64,000 nt of DNA from Halobacteria archaeon HArc-gm2 (GCA_025517465.1 JAOPKE010000006.1:62001-126000); one strand, 5' to 3'; positions 8,945 to 18,378 are shown, counted from the first letter of the stretch. A program made the numbers and translations. The notes: a model not told the origin generated them from the sequence alone.

Positions 8945-9037
8945 ATGGAGTTGACAGCAATGTACGTTGGAAATCCAGCCAGTCGGAAGCGAACGGACGC
9001 CGCGGCAGCGACGACGACCACCGGGGGGAGCCGATGA
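8945..9037 (+). CDS. 30-residue leader ORF with ATGA overlap to the acetyltransferase
   Basis: The ORF begins MELTAMYVGNPASRKR and is Ala/Thr-rich near its end. Its TGA at 9035-9037 overlaps the ATG of the acyltransferase at 9034. A GGGGGGAG purine run just before that ATG can act as an internal ribosome binding site. It fits termination-reinitiation coupling like that proposed at 681 and 31122. No peptide function is recognised. Confidence 0.4.
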   Translation: MELTAMYVGNPASRKRTDAAAATTTTGGSR

Positions 9038-9612
9038 CCGACCTGCGCCTCGGCGACGGCTGCGTCGTCGACGACACGGTCGACGTCCCCAGTTCCGGCG
9101 ACGGGGAGGCCCCGCGGATCGGCGACGACGCCACCGTCCGGTCGGGGACGATCATCTACCCCGACGTGGTCGTCGGCGACGGCCTGCAGACGGGCCACCA
9201 CGTCGTCGTGCGCGAGCAGACGGTCGTGGGCGACGACGTCGTCCTGGGGACGAAGACCGTGCTCGACGGGCGCTGCGAGATCGGCGACGGCGCCAGCCTC
9301 CAGACGGGCGTCTACGTCCCGCCCTACAGCGACGTGGGCGACCGGGTGTTCCTCGGGCCGAACGCGGTCCTGACGAACGACCCCTACCCGCTCAGGCAGG
9401 ACTGCGACCTCGTCGGCCCGACGCTGGGCGAGGACGTCAGCGTGGGCGCGAACGCGACCATCCTGCCAGACGTGACCGTCGGCGACCGGTCGTTCGTCGC
9501 CGCCGGCTCGGTCGTCACGGAGGACGTCCCGCCGGAGACGCTCGCCATCGGCGTCCCGGCGGAGCACCGCCCGCTGCCACCGGCACTCGACGCCACGAAC
9601 CTGCAGGAATGA
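9034..9612 (+). CDS. hexapeptide-repeat acetyltransferase (WbpD-like)
   Basis: A 192-residue left-handed beta-helix acyltransferase. Hexapeptide repeats run through the protein (IGDDATVRSGTIIYPDVVVG, VGDDVVLGTKTVLDG, VSVGANATILPDVTVG). The loop VFLGPNAVLTNDPYPL and the closing FVAAGSVVTEDVPPETLAIG are typical of sugar N-acetyltransferases such as WbpD. It probably acetylates a 3-amino sugar made by a Gfo/Idh oxidoreductase and DegT aminotransferase like those at 24952-27104 or 31259-33362. It is first in an operon with three downstream genes that overlap by 4-8 bases. The start follows a purine-rich site. Confidence 0.83.
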   Translation: MTDLRLGDGCVVDDTVDVPSSGDGEAPRIGDDATVRSGTIIYPDVVVGDGLQTGHHVVVREQTVVGDDVVLGTKTVLDGRCEIGDGASLQTGVYVPPYSDVGDRVFLGPNAVLTNDPYPLRQDCDLVGPTLGEDVSVGANATILPDVTVGDRSFVAAGSVVTEDVPPETLAIGVPAEHRPLPPALDATNLQE

Positions 9613-10379
9613 CGCGGGACTTCACCTATCGAACCTACGCGCGCATGCTCGACGCGGCCGTCGACGCCGGCTACGAGTTCCTGACGGTCCGGGAGTACCT
9701 CGACCGGGAGACGCTACCGCCGCGCTTCCTGATCCTGCGCCACGACGTCGACCGGAAGCCGGCCAACGCGCTCGACTTCGCCCGGATCGAGGCCGAGCGC
9801 GACGTCGCGGCCACCTACTACTTCCGGACCGTCGACCGGACGCTCGACCCCCACGTCATCGGGCGCGTCGAGACGCTGGGCCACGAAATTGGGTACCACT
9901 ACGAGGACCTCGACCGGGCCAACGGCGACCCCGCCGAGGCGCACCGGTCGTTCGCGACCAACCTCGCACAGCTACGCGAGTACGCCACCGTCGACACCGC
10001 CTGTATGCACGGCAACCCGCTAACGACCTTCGACAACCGCGAGATGTGGGGCGACGACCCCGACTTCGACCGCTACGACCTGCTCGGGGAGGCGTACCTC
10101 TCGGTCGACTTCGCGGACGTCACCTACTTCTCCGACGCGGGGCGGACCTGGCGTGACTGCCCGCTGAAGGGCGACGACCACGTCGTCGGCCAGCGGTTCA
10201 AGACGGTCCAGGCCGACCGGACCGCCGACCTGGTCGACCTCTTTCGCAAGCGGCGGGTCAGTCGCGCCTGCCTGCACGCACACCCCAACCGCTGGGCGGA
10301 CAGCTACCCCGAGTTCGTCGCAGAGCGGACGAGAGACGCCGCGGTCAACGCCGCCAAACGAGGGCTGCAGTTACTATGA
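9609..10379 (+). CDS. polysaccharide deacetylase-like protein
   Basis: The 256-residue protein has a NodB-type motif: FLILRHDVDRKPANALDFA near residue 38 supplies the Asp-His-Asp metal region, and GHEIGYHYEDLD near residue 92 supplies another histidine. The C-terminal half contains ACLHAHPNRWADSY, where a family histidine is expected. These enzymes remove N- or O-acetyl groups from sugars or polysaccharides. It overlaps the preceding acetyltransferase by ATGA and the following DUF354 gene by 4 bases, indicating one operon. No signal peptide is present, so the substrate is likely cytoplasmic or lipid-linked. Confidence 0.78.
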   Translation: MTRDFTYRTYARMLDAAVDAGYEFLTVREYLDRETLPPRFLILRHDVDRKPANALDFARIEAERDVAATYYFRTVDRTLDPHVIGRVETLGHEIGYHYEDLDRANGDPAEAHRSFATNLAQLREYATVDTACMHGNPLTTFDNREMWGDDPDFDRYDLLGEAYLSVDFADVTYFSDAGRTWRDCPLKGDDHVVGQRFKTVQADRTADLVDLFRKRRVSRACLHAHPNRWADSYPEFVAERTRDAAVNAAKRGLQLL

Positions 10380-11425
10380 TGAAGGTTCACTTCGACGTCG
10401 GTCACCCGGCGCACGTCCACCTGTTCAAACACGCTATCGACGAGGTCGAGGCACGCGGCCACGACACCCTCGTCACCTCCCGCGAGAAGGAGGTAACGAC
10501 CCAGCTACTCGACGCCTACGGCGTCGACCACGTCCCCATCTCGAAGAAGGGAACGTCGACGTTCGACCTGGCCAAGGAGTGGCTCGTCCGCGAGTTGAAG
10601 CTCGCCTGGCACGCCCGGCAGTTCGACGCCGACGTGATCGCGAGCCACTTCAACCCGGGCGCGGCCCACGCCGCGGCCGTCACCGGCACGCCGAGCGTCA
10701 TCTTCAACGACGACGAGGTGGCCGTCGAGACACTCGGGTCGGTCACGCACCCCTTCACCAGCGTCGTCGTCACGCCCGCCTGCTTCCGGAACGAGCTGAA
10801 CGGGGACCACCGGACCTACGAGGGGTTCCACGAACTGGCCTACCTCCACCCGGACCGGTTCGAACCCGACCCGGAGTGCCTGACCGAGCGCGGCGTCGTC
10901 GTCGACGAGCCGTACTACGTCCTGCGGTTCGTCGCCTGGGGCGCCCACCACGACGTCGGCGAGTCCGGCTTCTCGCGGTCAGCCAAGCGCGAACTCGTCG
11001 AGTACCTCGACGAGCGGGGCCAGGTGTACATCACCAGCGAGGACCCGCTGCCCGCGGCGTTCGAGGAGTACCGGCTCCCGGTCGACCCCGCTGCCATCCA
11101 CGACCTGCTGTACTACGCCGACGGCTACGTCGGCGACTCCCAGACGATGGCGATGGAAGCGGGGATCCTGGGAACGCCGGCCGTCCGGTCGAACTCCTTC
11201 GCCGATAGCGACGACGTCTCGAACGTCACCGCCCTGGAGGAGGAGTACGGCCTGCTGCACTCCTTCGGCGACGAACGGGCGGCCGTCGAGACGGTGAAAG
11301 AACTCGTCGCGGACCCCGATACCCAGGCCCGGTGGGAACAGCGCCGGCAGGAACTGATCGACGAGAGCGTCGACGTCACCGACACCATCGTCGACGTCGT
11401 CCTGGAGGTCGGTCGCGATGAGTGA
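10376..11425 (+). CDS. DUF354 family protein (WecB/glycosyltransferase-B-like fold)
   Basis: A 349-residue protein matching the archaeal DUF354 family. The N-terminus VHFDVGHPAHVHLFKHAIDE is characteristic. Later motifs include SHFNPGAAHAA, VIFNDDE and GYVGDSQTMAMEAGILGTPAVR, where the GDSQT-type loop corresponds to the sugar-nucleotide binding region of UDP-GlcNAc 2-epimerases and GT-B enzymes. The family is poorly characterised. A role in epimerising or transferring an amino sugar is inferred from fold and context. It overlaps its neighbours on both sides in the 9034-12344 operon. Confidence 0.8.
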   Translation: MMKVHFDVGHPAHVHLFKHAIDEVEARGHDTLVTSREKEVTTQLLDAYGVDHVPISKKGTSTFDLAKEWLVRELKLAWHARQFDADVIASHFNPGAAHAAAVTGTPSVIFNDDEVAVETLGSVTHPFTSVVVTPACFRNELNGDHRTYEGFHELAYLHPDRFEPDPECLTERGVVVDEPYYVLRFVAWGAHHDVGESGFSRSAKRELVEYLDERGQVYITSEDPLPAAFEEYRLPVDPAAIHDLLYYADGYVGDSQTMAMEAGILGTPAVRSNSFADSDDVSNVTALEEEYGLLHSFGDERAAVETVKELVADPDTQARWEQRRQELIDESVDVTDTIVDVVLEVGRDE

Positions 11426-12344
11426 GAGCGAGTGGGTCCCGGGGGACCACGAGTTCGCCCTCTGTCTCACCCACGACGTCGACCGGCCGTACAAGACCTA
11501 CCAGTCGCTGTACTACGCGCTCAAGGAGCGGGACCCCTCCCACCTCCGGGGCCTGCTGCCCGGCTCGAACCCCTACTGGACCTTCCAGGAGATGCTCGAT
11601 CTCGAGTCCGAACTGGGGGTCACGTCGGCGTTCTACTTCCTCAACGAGCAGGACCTGTTCGCCGACCGTCCGCCCCGGGACTGGCTCTCCGGGAAGGCCT
11701 GGCAGCTCTACGCCGGCCGGTACGAAATCGAGGACCCCGAGATCATCTCGCTCATCCGGGAGATAGACGACCGGGGCTGGGAAGTCGGCCTCCACGGCTC
11801 CTACGAGTCCTACGCGGACCGCGAGATGCTCGCCACCGAGAAGCGCCACCTCGAGGACGTCCTCGGTCACGAGGTGGTCGGCGGCCGCCAGCACTACCTC
11901 AACATCGAACGGCCGGAGACGTGGACCTACCAGCGCGCTGCCGGCCTCCAGTACGACGCGACCCCGGGGTCGAGCCTCGACTACGGCTTCCACGACGGCT
12001 ACGACCCCTACCGGCCGTTCGACGACGCGTTCGTCGTCTTCCCGCTGACGCTGATGGAGTGTGCCCTGCCCGACCCGGGGGCGAACTTCGAGAAGGCCTG
12101 GCAGATCTGCGAGCGGTTGCTGACCGAGGCCGCGGCCAACGACGCCGTCATGTCCGTCCTCTGGCACCCGCGCTTCTTCAGCGACGACTACCCCGGCTAC
12201 GACGTGATCTACCGGCGCATCGTCGAGAAAGCCCTGGAGATGGACGCCTGGGTCGGCGCGCCGGGGACCCTGTACGAGACCCTCGACCACCAGTCGGCGC
12301 CGCAGGCCGTCGCCGAAGAGCGCGCCAGCCAGTCGGCCGACTGA
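11418..12344 (+). CDS. polysaccharide deacetylase-like protein
   Basis: The 308-residue protein has ALCLTHDVDRPYKTYQSLYY near residue 14, the first NodB motif. WEVGLHGSYESYADREML near residue 120 supplies the HGS-type second motif, and SVLWHPRFFSDDYPG near residue 250 the last histidine. Proteins of this length occur beside DUF354 proteins in archaeal polysaccharide clusters. It overlaps the preceding gene by 8 bases and is last in the operon. It probably deacetylates a glycan intermediate. The substrate is unknown. Confidence 0.8.
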   Translation: MSESEWVPGDHEFALCLTHDVDRPYKTYQSLYYALKERDPSHLRGLLPGSNPYWTFQEMLDLESELGVTSAFYFLNEQDLFADRPPRDWLSGKAWQLYAGRYEIEDPEIISLIREIDDRGWEVGLHGSYESYADREMLATEKRHLEDVLGHEVVGGRQHYLNIERPETWTYQRAAGLQYDATPGSSLDYGFHDGYDPYRPFDDAFVVFPLTLMECALPDPGANFEKAWQICERLLTEAAANDAVMSVLWHPRFFSDDYPGYDVIYRRIVEKALEMDAWVGAPGTLYETLDHQSAPQAVAEERASQSAD

Positions 12345-12420
12345 CCGGTCGTCCCGTCGCGTCCCAGCTGCTACGTGGATTTCAGACTGATCAATCGAGC
12401 AACGAACGAGCGAACACCCA

Positions 12421-12514
12421 CACACCTCTTTTCCCGAGAGTTCCCAAACAGAAGCGTTCGCTTCTTCCAATAGATAGGCTCGTGGGGAACCGATCTCTCG
12501 GGAAAAGCGGTGTG
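12421..12514. repeat. long imperfect inverted repeat with internal hairpin
   Basis: The left arm at 12421-12440 (CACACCTCTTTTCCCGAGAG) pairs with the right arm at 12495-12514 with one mismatch. Inside, GTTCCC and GGGAAC pair again, and a perfect AGAAGCG-TT-CGCTTCT hairpin lies at 12450-12465. It stands between the operon end at 12344 and the gene at 12698. It could terminate transcription or be a small relic of a mobile element. Confidence 0.6.
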
Positions 12515-12657
12515 TACTCCATGTCAGCTGTACTGGCACGAAGTTCCCCCTCTACTATCCCCCATTGCTACTCGTAGCGGAGCGTGAACTCTCAGGAAAT
12601 AAGGTGAGGGGGAGGATGAATCGATGGCACGCGAACGAACCATCTCGTAGGGCGAAG

Positions 12658-12665
12658 ATAACAAA
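12658..12665 (+). promoter_or_regulatory. ATAACAA promoter element
   Basis: ATAACAAA lies 40 nt before the ATG at 12698. Confidence 0.45.
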
Positions 12666-12697
12666 GGACGCACCGGGCGGCGTCACTGATACGCCGA

Positions 12698-13702
12698 ATG
12701 CAAATCGAACAACTCGACCTGTCGGAGTGGCGCGAGGCGCTCCCGGACACCGGGATCGAGGTCTTCCATCGCCCGGAAGCGCTGGCGACACTCGACGACC
12801 ACGCCGCCGGGGACCTGGAGCTGTACGGGGGATTCAAGGGAGACGAACCGATCGGGCTGTTGCCCGTGTTCACGTCCTCGAAGTTCGTGGGGACCACGGT
12901 GACGTCGCCGCCGCCGTCGATGAACGTGCCGCGCCTGGGCCCCGTCGTGATGCCGACCAGCCCGAAGCAACGCAAGCGAGAGCGCGTCAACCGGGATTTC
13001 ACCGAGGAAGTGCTCGCGGAGATGGACATCGACGGGTCGCTCTCGCTGTTCCGGACGATCTGTCACAGCGACTACGCCGACCCGCGGCCCTACCGATGGG
13101 CGGAGTACGACCTCTCGACGCAGTTCACCTACGTCCTCGACCTCGCGGACAGGGACGCCGACGACGTGCTCGCCTCGTTCAGTAGCGGGCTCCGGCGCGA
13201 CGTCCGCGACGCCGAGGACCTGCCCGTCACCGTCGAAATCGAGGGCATCCACGGGGCCCGCGACGTCTACGAACAGACGAAAGCGCGCTACGAGGAACAG
13301 GGCCGCGGGTTTCCGCTGTCCTGGGAGTACGTCCGCGACCTGGTCGAGACCCTCGGCGAGCACGCCCGGGTCTACGTCGTCCGCGGCCCCGAGGGCGAGT
13401 TTCTCAGCGGGATCACGGTGCTGTACTCGACGGACGACGCCTACTTCTGGCAGGGCGGGACCCGCGCGGACTACGACGGCACGAGCGTCAACAGCCTGCT
13501 CCACTGGCGGATCATCACCGACATCCTCGAAGACCCTGCCCTCGACCACGTCACCGGCTACGACCTGATGGGGGCGAACACGAAGCGGCTGTGCAAGTAC
13601 AAGTCCAAGTTCGCTGCCGACCTGGTCCCCTACTACGTCGTCGAGTCGGACTCCATCGGGATGGACGTCGCGAAGGCGACGTACCAGACGCTGAAACGGT
13701 GA
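12698..13702 (+). CDS. FemAB-like GNAT-fold transferase
   Basis: The 334-residue protein resembles the FemAB/BioF2-like branch of GNAT-fold enzymes. It begins with a degenerate GNAT half (residues about 1-150, with YGGFKGDEPIGLLPVF). A second half contains FSSGLRRDVRDAEDLPVTVE, VYEQTKARYEEQGRGFPLSW and YFWQGGTRADYDGTSVNSLLHWRIITD, the usual closing motif of this group. Such proteins add amino-acyl or acyl groups to sugars and are common in exopolysaccharide loci. It ends 4 nt before the glycosyltransferase at 13707, so the two are likely co-transcribed. Confidence 0.75.
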   Translation: MQIEQLDLSEWREALPDTGIEVFHRPEALATLDDHAAGDLELYGGFKGDEPIGLLPVFTSSKFVGTTVTSPPPSMNVPRLGPVVMPTSPKQRKRERVNRDFTEEVLAEMDIDGSLSLFRTICHSDYADPRPYRWAEYDLSTQFTYVLDLADRDADDVLASFSSGLRRDVRDAEDLPVTVEIEGIHGARDVYEQTKARYEEQGRGFPLSWEYVRDLVETLGEHARVYVVRGPEGEFLSGITVLYSTDDAYFWQGGTRADYDGTSVNSLLHWRIITDILEDPALDHVTGYDLMGANTKRLCKYKSKFAADLVPYYVVESDSIGMDVAKATYQTLKR

Positions 13703-13706
13703 TCCG

Positions 13707-14759
13707 ATGCGCGTCCTGAACCTCGTCACGAACGCCGACTCCCAGTTCTACCGGACCCAGGTGTCGATGCTGGAAGCCCGAGGCGTCGACAGCACGACGC
13801 TCGCGGTCCCCGGCGACCACCAGTACGGCGTCGCCGACGAGGACACAGAGGGCTCGGCCTCCCGGTCGCTCGTCGACTACGTGAAGTTCTACCCGCCGGT
13901 GTTGCGGCGTTCCTTCGAGGACTACGACCTCGTTCACGCCAACTACGGGCTGACCGCGCCGGCGGCCATCGCCCAGCCGAACCTCCCCGTCGTCCTCTCG
14001 CTGTGGGGCTCGGACCTGATGGGCACCTACGGCGCCGTCTCGAAGTTCTGCGCGAACCACTGCGACGCCGTCATCGTGATGTCCGAGGAGATGGCCGACG
14101 AACTCGACCGCGAGTGCCACGTCATCCCCCACGGCGTCGACCTCGACCGGTTCGAGCCGATGTCGCGGACGGCCGCGCGCGACGAGATGGGCTGGGACCC
14201 GGACGCCCACCACGTGCTCTTTCCCTACCCGAAGGGACGCGAGGTCAAGAACTACGCGCGCGCCGAGCGCGTCGTCGATCGAGTTCGCGAGCGCGTCGAC
14301 CGGCCAGTCGAACTCCAGATCGCCAGCGGCATCCCCCACGAGTTGATGCCGACCCTCTTCAACGCCGCCGACGTCCTGTTGCTGACCTCCGAACGCGAGG
14401 GGTCGCCCAACACGGTCAAGGAGGCGATGGCCTGCAACCTCCCCGTCGTCGCCACCGACGTCGGCGACGTCCGGGCCCGCCTCGACGGCGTCGCGAACGC
14501 CCACGTCGCCACCGACGACGAGCGCCTGACCGACGCCGTCGAGGCCGTGCTCAGGCGTGGCGAGTGCTCCGACGGCCGGGACGCGATCCGGCCCCTCAGC
14601 ACCGAGCGCATGGCCGAGCGGATCCACGGCGTGTACGAGGAGGTGCTCGGACGGGCGGTCCCGGGGCCCGGACGCAACGACGGCGGCGGTGACGACGGCG
14701 GGGGCGGAGACGGTGGGGGCGGCGACGAGTCCCGTTCGGAGCGAATCGTCGAAAACTGA
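13707..14759 (+). CDS. family 4 glycosyltransferase
   Basis: A 350-residue GT-B glycosyltransferase. Residues 1-160 form the acceptor domain (LVTNADSQFYRTQVSMLEARGV, HANYGLTAP, VVLSLWGSDLMG). The C-terminal GT4 domain has HVIPHGVDLDRFEP, FPYPKGREVKNYARA and the donor-site motif LLTSEREGSPNTVKEAMAC near residue 228, with the EX7E glutamates. The last 30 residues are an unusual Gly/Asp repeat, probably a disordered tail. It transfers a sugar to the growing glycan at the cytoplasmic face. Specificity unknown. Confidence 0.9.
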   Translation: MRVLNLVTNADSQFYRTQVSMLEARGVDSTTLAVPGDHQYGVADEDTEGSASRSLVDYVKFYPPVLRRSFEDYDLVHANYGLTAPAAIAQPNLPVVLSLWGSDLMGTYGAVSKFCANHCDAVIVMSEEMADELDRECHVIPHGVDLDRFEPMSRTAARDEMGWDPDAHHVLFPYPKGREVKNYARAERVVDRVRERVDRPVELQIASGIPHELMPTLFNAADVLLLTSEREGSPNTVKEAMACNLPVVATDVGDVRARLDGVANAHVATDDERLTDAVEAVLRRGECSDGRDAIRPLSTERMAERIHGVYEEVLGRAVPGPGRNDGGGDDGGGGDGGGGDESRSERIVEN

Positions 14760-14872
14760 CCGCCCGCGCAGGGACCAAGAGCCGCACAGGGGCCAGGGGA
14801 AGTGAAACCGCTCGCTGGACACATCGCTGGACTGCGGGGGGAAACGGCCTCATACGATTCTGCAACGACAGC

Positions 14873-14880
14873 ATAACAAT
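14873..14880 (+). promoter_or_regulatory. ATAACAA promoter element
   Basis: ATAACAAT overlaps an upstream in-frame ATG at 14879 and lies 42 nt before the ATG at 14915, which argues for the later start. Confidence 0.45.
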
Positions 14881-14914
14881 GGACGTGCTGGGGATATCGC
14901 CGGCAACGAACCAG

Positions 14915-16768
14915 ATGACGAGCACTAGCCTCCCGCGGTCGAGACGGCGACGGTTCATCGGCGTCCTCGCGGTCGGATTCCTCGCACTGACGGCGGCGAT
15001 CCTGGCGGCGCGCTCGACGCCCATCGACGGCTACGAGCTGTCCATCTACGAGGCGACGCCGCTGACGTTCTGGGCCGGCGTCGTCGTCGCCGCTATCGCG
15101 GCGGCCATCGTCGCGCTCAGCGCCCCACCGAAGAGCGTCCCGCGCCGCCTCGGCCTCCTCCTGGGGCCGATGGCGGTCGTCTCTGTCGTCGCGCTCCCGG
15201 TCCTGCGCGGCTACTACTTCTTCGGGGCCGGGGACGCGCTCTCCTACCTCGGCTGGGCGCGCCTCATCGCCGACGAACAGCTCAATCCCGTCGAGTTCCT
15301 CTACCCCGGTATCGAGAGCACGGCCGTCTTCCTCGCCCAGACGACCGGCATCTCCCTCCGCCGGTCGCTGATGTTGATCCCGCCGCTGCTGTTCGCCTCG
15401 TTCGTCGTCTCGGTGACGCTCGTGGTCGGTCGGATCTCGACGAGCCGAAACGGCGTCGTCGCCGGCTGTTTCGCCGCACTCCTGCTCCTCCCGATCAACA
15501 ACGTCCACACCTACGTCGTCGCGTACCCGACGACGGCGGCCATCTTCTTCACGCCGCTGGTGCTGTACGTCCTGTTCCGGTTCGTCACGGACGACGGTTC
15601 GGTGGCCCGTCTCGGTGACACGACGCTCCTGACGCCGTTCGGCGTGTTGCTCGGAATCGCCGGTATCGCGGCGATCCTGTATCACCCGCAGGTCGGCGCC
15701 AACGTCATCGCCATCCTCGGCACCGTCCTCGGTCTCCAGGTGCTCGCCCGGGTGTCGCGCAGGTGGGTCGGGTCGACGGCGATCAGCGCCCACCGCGCCA
15801 TCGTGGTTCCGGCGGCCGTCGTCGGCGGGTTCTTCCTGCTATGGACGCCCCGCTTCGACCGCGCCCAGGACACCGCCGGGACGCTCGTCACGCTGCTGGT
15901 GTCCGGCGCCGATCCCGGCGGGACCATCGAGGCCAAGGGGACGTCGCTGGCGACCCTCGGCGGCGGCATCGAGGAACTGTTCCTCAAGATGTTCCTCGTC
16001 AGCGGCGTCCTCTCGCTACTCGCCGGCCTGGTGATGCTCGCGACGCTGACCCGGCGCCTCGACGACTCGCCGGACCGCAACGCGCTGTTGACCTACCTCA
16101 CCGTCGCGTTCGTTCCGATATTCGGACTGTTCGCGGCGTTCTTCGTCGCGAGCCTCTCCGTCCAGCAGTTCCGCTACCTGGGGTTCATCATGGTGTTCGT
16201 CACCATCTTCGTCGCCGTGGCCGTCGCCGACGGGATCCCGTTCGGGCTGCCGATACGGTCGCCGACGACGCGGACGACGCTGGCGGTTGGCGTGTTCGCC
16301 CTCCTGCTGGTCCCCCAGCTGGCGATGGTGTTCACCTCGCCGTACATCTACCAGCCCTCCAGCCAGGTGACCGAACGGACGATGGAGGGGTACGAGACGT
16401 CCTTCGAACAGCGCGATCCGGAGGTGTGGCACACGGGCGTCCGCGGCGGCCCGCGCCGCTACGTCGACGCCTATCACGGCACGACCGGGACTGAGACGGC
16501 CGCCGACGGGACGACCTTCGAGGGGAAAGACGAGATGATACCGTTCGCGGTGTGGGGGAACAACGTGACGGAGTTCTACTCCCGGTGTCGCTACGTCGCC
16601 CTCGAGCAGTCCGACTACCAGCGAGAGGTCGGCCTCTACGAGGGGTTCCGCTACAGCGAGGCGGGCTTCGAACGGATGGAGACCGACCCCCGCATCCACC
16701 GGGTCCAGTCGAACGGTGACTTCCGACTGTACGTCGTCGCCCCCGACGGGTCCACGTGCACGACATGA
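14915..16768 (+). CDS. polytopic membrane protein, possible glycan polymerase or GT-C type transferase
   Basis: A 617-residue integral membrane protein with about 12 hydrophobic helices. The first follows a basic RSRRRRFIGVLAVGFLAL segment. A large C-terminal soluble region after about residue 465 probably faces outside. The charged GAGDALSYLGWARLIAD near residue 105, in an extracytoplasmic loop, recalls the acidic residues of GT-C glycosyltransferases and polymerases. Position next to the flippase supports a polymerase or lipid-linked sugar transferase role, but no family is firmly recognised. The start at 14915 is preferred because an ATG at 14879 overlaps the ATAACAAT promoter element. Confidence 0.7.
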   Translation: MTSTSLPRSRRRRFIGVLAVGFLALTAAILAARSTPIDGYELSIYEATPLTFWAGVVVAAIAAAIVALSAPPKSVPRRLGLLLGPMAVVSVVALPVLRGYYFFGAGDALSYLGWARLIADEQLNPVEFLYPGIESTAVFLAQTTGISLRRSLMLIPPLLFASFVVSVTLVVGRISTSRNGVVAGCFAALLLLPINNVHTYVVAYPTTAAIFFTPLVLYVLFRFVTDDGSVARLGDTTLLTPFGVLLGIAGIAAILYHPQVGANVIAILGTVLGLQVLARVSRRWVGSTAISAHRAIVVPAAVVGGFFLLWTPRFDRAQDTAGTLVTLLVSGADPGGTIEAKGTSLATLGGGIEELFLKMFLVSGVLSLLAGLVMLATLTRRLDDSPDRNALLTYLTVAFVPIFGLFAAFFVASLSVQQFRYLGFIMVFVTIFVAVAVADGIPFGLPIRSPTTRTTLAVGVFALLLVPQLAMVFTSPYIYQPSSQVTERTMEGYETSFEQRDPEVWHTGVRGGPRRYVDAYHGTTGTETAADGTTFEGKDEMIPFAVWGNNVTEFYSRCRYVALEQSDYQREVGLYEGFRYSEAGFERMETDPRIHRVQSNGDFRLYVVAPDGSTCTT

Positions 16769-16784
16769 CCTGTGAGGGAGGAGC

Positions 16785-18254
16785 GTGAGCCTCGCCGAGC
16801 GCGTCGCCCGCGGCGTCAAGGCGTCGCTGATCGCCCGGGTCGTCTACATCGCGACCAACTCCGCGCTGCTGATCGTCCTCACGCGGTACCTGCTCGAACC
16901 CGGCGAGTACGGCCAGCTGTACTTCGCGCTGTCGGTGCTGGGGATCGCGCTCCTGTTCTCGGCGCTGGGCATCCCCAAGGCGACCGCCCGCTACGTCACC
17001 GAGTACGTCGAGACGGACGAGCGCCAGATACCGTACCTGATCGAGCGGTCGCTGCTGGTCCTGCTCGTCCTGAGCGGGCTCGTCGCGCTCGTCCTCGCCG
17101 GCAGCCGCGGCTTCATCGCGGGCCTGCTCGGCGAACCCGGCCTCGAACCGTTCCTCCTGATCGGCGCCGTCCACGTCGCCGCGAAGTCCCTCCAGACGTA
17201 CGTGAAGACGCTGTTCCAGGGGTTCAACCGCGTCACCTACAGCGCCCTCGTCAGCGCCACCAACGGCGTGGCCAGGCTCGTCCTCGCGACCGTCTTCGTC
17301 CTCGCGGGGTACGGCGCGCTCGGGGCGCTCGCAGGGTACGTCGCCGCCTACGTCCTGTCCAGTCTCCTCGGCCTGGGGATCCTCTATGCGAAGTTCTACC
17401 GGCGCTACGAGCGCGCGGCCGAACCCGAGGCCGGGCTCCTTCGTCGCCTGCTGGAGTACAGCATCCCGACGGCGGCGACGCGGGCCGGCGTCGTGCTGGA
17501 CAGCCGGGTCGACAGCCTCCTGCTGGGCGTCCTCGCCGGCCCCGTCTCGGTCGGGTTCTACACGGTCGCCCGCCAGATCGCCGACGTCTGCATCGTCCCG
17601 GCCCAGTCGCTCGGCTACACCATCACGCCCGCGCTGGGCGAGCAGAAGGCCGCCGACCAGAGCGCCCGCGGTGCGCGCCTCTACGAACGATCCCTGGAGA
17701 ACGTCCTGCTGCTGTACATCCCGGCGGGCGTCGGACTCGTTCTGGTCGCCGAGCCGGCGATCCGGTACGTGTTCACCGCGGACTACCTCGGCGCCGTCCC
17801 CGTCGTCCAGCTGTTCTCGCTGTTCATCCTGGTCCGGGCCATCCACAAGATCACCGGCAGCGGGCTGGACTACCTCGGCCTGGCCCGGATCCGCGCCATC
17901 GCGCGGACGACGACGGCGCTCGGCAACGTCGGCCTGAACGTGCTGTTGATCCCCGAGTACGGCGCCGTCGGCGCCGGGCTGGCCACCGTCACGACGTATA
18001 CGCTGTACACAGCTGTAAACGTCTACTACATCCACCGCGAGTTCTCGCTCCGTCTCGGCTTCCTGGCGAAGCGGGTCGCCCACATCATCGCCGTCACGTC
18101 CGTGATGGCCGGCGGCGTCGTGCTCGCGCTCCCCTACGTCACCGGCCTGGCGACGCTGGCCGGCGCGATACTGCTCGGCGGGGTCGTCTGGGCCGTCCTC
18201 GTCGTCCTGAGCGGCCTGCTCGACCCCGCAGAGATCCGGACGTTCCTGGGCTAG
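16785..18254 (+). CDS. Wzx-type flippase of the MOP superfamily
   Basis: The 489-residue protein has about 14 membrane helices and the layout of polysaccharide biosynthesis (Wzx/RfbX) flippases. It opens with SLAERVARGVKASLIARVVYIATNSALLIVLTRYL, and helix-7 motifs include YSIPTAATRAGVVLDSRVDSLLLG. It should flip lipid-linked oligosaccharides across the membrane. It starts with GTG, preceded by a GAGGGAGGA purine run, 16 nt after the membrane protein, so the two form an operon. Confidence 0.88.
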   Translation: MSLAERVARGVKASLIARVVYIATNSALLIVLTRYLLEPGEYGQLYFALSVLGIALLFSALGIPKATARYVTEYVETDERQIPYLIERSLLVLLVLSGLVALVLAGSRGFIAGLLGEPGLEPFLLIGAVHVAAKSLQTYVKTLFQGFNRVTYSALVSATNGVARLVLATVFVLAGYGALGALAGYVAAYVLSSLLGLGILYAKFYRRYERAAEPEAGLLRRLLEYSIPTAATRAGVVLDSRVDSLLLGVLAGPVSVGFYTVARQIADVCIVPAQSLGYTITPALGEQKAADQSARGARLYERSLENVLLLYIPAGVGLVLVAEPAIRYVFTADYLGAVPVVQLFSLFILVRAIHKITGSGLDYLGLARIRAIARTTTALGNVGLNVLLIPEYGAVGAGLATVTTYTLYTAVNVYYIHREFSLRLGFLAKRVAHIIAVTSVMAGGVVLALPYVTGLATLAGAILLGGVVWAVLVVLSGLLDPAEIRTFLG

Positions 18255-18378
18255 CGACGGCAGCCACGCCTGCCGCGCAGGCGGCGTCGCACGGGCCCGG
18301 GTGTACCGACCGGCTACGCGCTGGTGTCCCGGCCGCTGTGAGCGTTTTACTAAGTGGTTTCCGGGAATTGACGACCAC

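Noticed and set aside
14879-14914. Upstream ATG of the polytopic membrane protein
   Set aside because: It overlaps the ATAACAAT promoter element, so the start at 14915 is preferred.
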